From an uncultured Armatimonadota bacterium (GTDB lineage: Bacteria; Armatimonadota; Armatimonadia; Armatimonadales; Armatimonadaceae): DNA of 6,452 nt. Shown one piece after another: positions 5,766 to 6,452 of this stretch (its first letter is position 1; every line of letters starts with the position of its first letter). Made by a program: the position numbers and the translations under genes. The notes below the pieces were generated by a model. The model did no database searches, had not been told where the DNA came from, and saw only the letters and a program-made list of their open reading frames with translations. The DNA lies in contig CAIYBQ010000250.1 of assembly GCA_903924445.1 (NCBI GenBank), positions 1 through 6,452 on the forward strand, given 5' to 3'.

Positions 5766-5771
5766 TAGAAT
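5766..5771 (+). promoter_or_regulatory. Possible -10 box (TAGAAT) for the Ycf45-like gene
   Basis: TAGAAT matches the consensus at 5 of 6. Transcription would start near 5778, giving a 39-base leader that contains AGGGAA (5800-5805) before the ATG at 5817. No clear -35 is seen. That region is occupied by the inverted repeat. Confidence 0.4.
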
Positions 5772-5816
5772 GCAGTGGTTTCCAACGCTAATCCAGCACA
5801 GGGAACTGCAAACTGC

Positions 5817-6452
5817 ATGAACCAAAATCCGAACCCGACGCAAACTCATCAAGGATCCTTGCCATCATCCGGTCCAACCGCGACGTCCGACAATCTGGAT
5901 CTCCTCTTCAACGTCCTGCCACCCGATGTCGCAGCCGCCATTCAGGGACACCCGGAGGGAACGCGCGTCATAGAAGTCGTCCTCGATCTCGGCCGGAAAG
6001 TCGAAATTCGTTTCCCAGACCAGGTCTGGGAGCCATTCCCGGATACGGAAGTTACCGCGGATGACATCGCAACGGTTGTCGAACTGATCAGTGACTTTGG
6101 CGCAGACAACCGCGCAGGCATTGAGCGCACTCTCCACCGCATCTCAGCCATTCGAAACCGCAAGGATGAAATCGTTGGCCTGACGTGCCGCGTTGGCCGA
6201 AGTGTCCACGGAACGGTTGACATCATCCGGGACATCGTCGAAAGCGGACAGTCCATTCTCCTCCTTGGTCGCCCAGGCGTTGGTAAAACCACCAAGCTTC
6301 GTGAGACTGCACGCATTATCGCCGATGAGCTTGGCCGCCGCGTGGTCATCGTGGATACATCCAACGAAATCGCCGGAGATGGCAACGTCCCACATCCAGC
6401 CATCGGACGCGCACGCCGGATGCAGGTAAAGCGACCTGAACTTCAGCATTCC
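5817..6452 (+). CDS. Ycf45-like AAA ATPase, probable R3H-domain protein (C-terminal part beyond window edge)
   Basis: The frame is open for 212 codons to the right edge. It begins with a low-complexity polar leader (residues 1-26). An N-terminal domain (about 27-120) ending in ERTLHRISAIRNRKDEIVGLTCRVG (103-127) follows, and this last block is characteristic of the Ycf45/SpoIIIAA-like ATPases. Then comes a P-loop GRPGVGKTT (151-159) and a Walker B-like strand VVIVDTSNEIAGDG (176-189). In cyanobacteria and plastids these proteins carry a C-terminal R3H single-stranded nucleic acid binding domain, which would lie outside the window. The cellular role is not established; a nucleic-acid-linked ATPase is likely. 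The ATG at 5817 is preceded by AGGGAA at a rather long 11-base spacing. A GTG at 5775 is in frame upstream but lies only 3 bases after a -10-like box. It follows glcF by 91 bases, so read-through from glcF is possible. The long minus-strand frame over 5942-6403 is a shadow. Confidence 0.88.
   Translation, partial: MNQNPNPTQTHQGSLPSSGPTATSDNLDLLFNVLPPDVAAAIQGHPEGTRVIEVVLDLGRKVEIRFPDQVWEPFPDTEVTADDIATVVELISDFGADNRAGIERTLHRISAIRNRKDEIVGLTCRVGRSVHGTVDIIRDIVESGQSILLLGRPGVGKTTKLRETARIIADELGRRVVIVDTSNEIAGDGNVPHPAIGRARRMQVKRPELQHS

Noticed and set aside
5942..6403. Minus-strand frame of 153 codons inside the Ycf45-like gene
   Set aside because: The plus strand carries an intact Walker A and the family's conserved blocks. 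The minus frame is Arg/Ser-rich low-information sequence typical of a shadow.

Overview
The window reads as chromosomal DNA of a free-living bacterium with mid-range GC content. It holds six protein genes (two cut by the window edges) and one tRNA gene. Several points suggest a diderm outside Proteobacteria: an RfaE-type kinase next to a UDP-glucose dehydrogenase, a Ycf45/R3H-type ATPase (a family known from cyanobacteria, plastids and some other deep lineages such as Deinococcota and Armatimonadota), TANAAT boxes placed very close to gene starts, and a secreted small protein of no family I can name. My best guess is Armatimonadota or a neighbouring lineage, but this is a weak inference. I see no insertion sequence, phage gene, CRISPR array or toxin-antitoxin pair.

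Layout. At the left, two minus-strand genes form an operon: a four-helix membrane protein (542-1060) whose stop codon overlaps the start of a DUF1800 gene that runs off the left edge (1-542). A 112-base divergent intergenic region separates them from a plus-strand pair: an RfaE domain I/HldA-type PfkB kinase (1173-2156) and UDP-glucose 6-dehydrogenase (2206-3543). The kinase has a perfect TATAAT box 7 bases before its ATG and no Shine-Dalgarno, so it is probably translated from a leaderless mRNA. The pair would supply precursors for surface polysaccharide: phosphorylated heptose or a related sugar, and UDP-glucuronate. A hairpin terminator follows ugd. Facing it on the minus strand is a tRNA-Arg (anticodon GCG) with its own promoter and a strong intrinsic terminator.

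To the right, a minus-strand gene for a small secreted protein diverges from a plus-strand gene for a GlcF-type iron-sulfur subunit of glycolate oxidase. Its catalytic partners GlcD and GlcE are not in the window. After a short gap holding an inverted repeat and a TAGAAT box comes the first 212 codons of a Ycf45-like AAA ATPase, cut by the right edge.

The window looks like mostly ordinary chromosomal content. The parts most worth a second look are the promoter/start arrangement, the GCG-anticodon tRNA-Arg, the unassigned secreted protein, and the membrane protein-DUF1800 operon.
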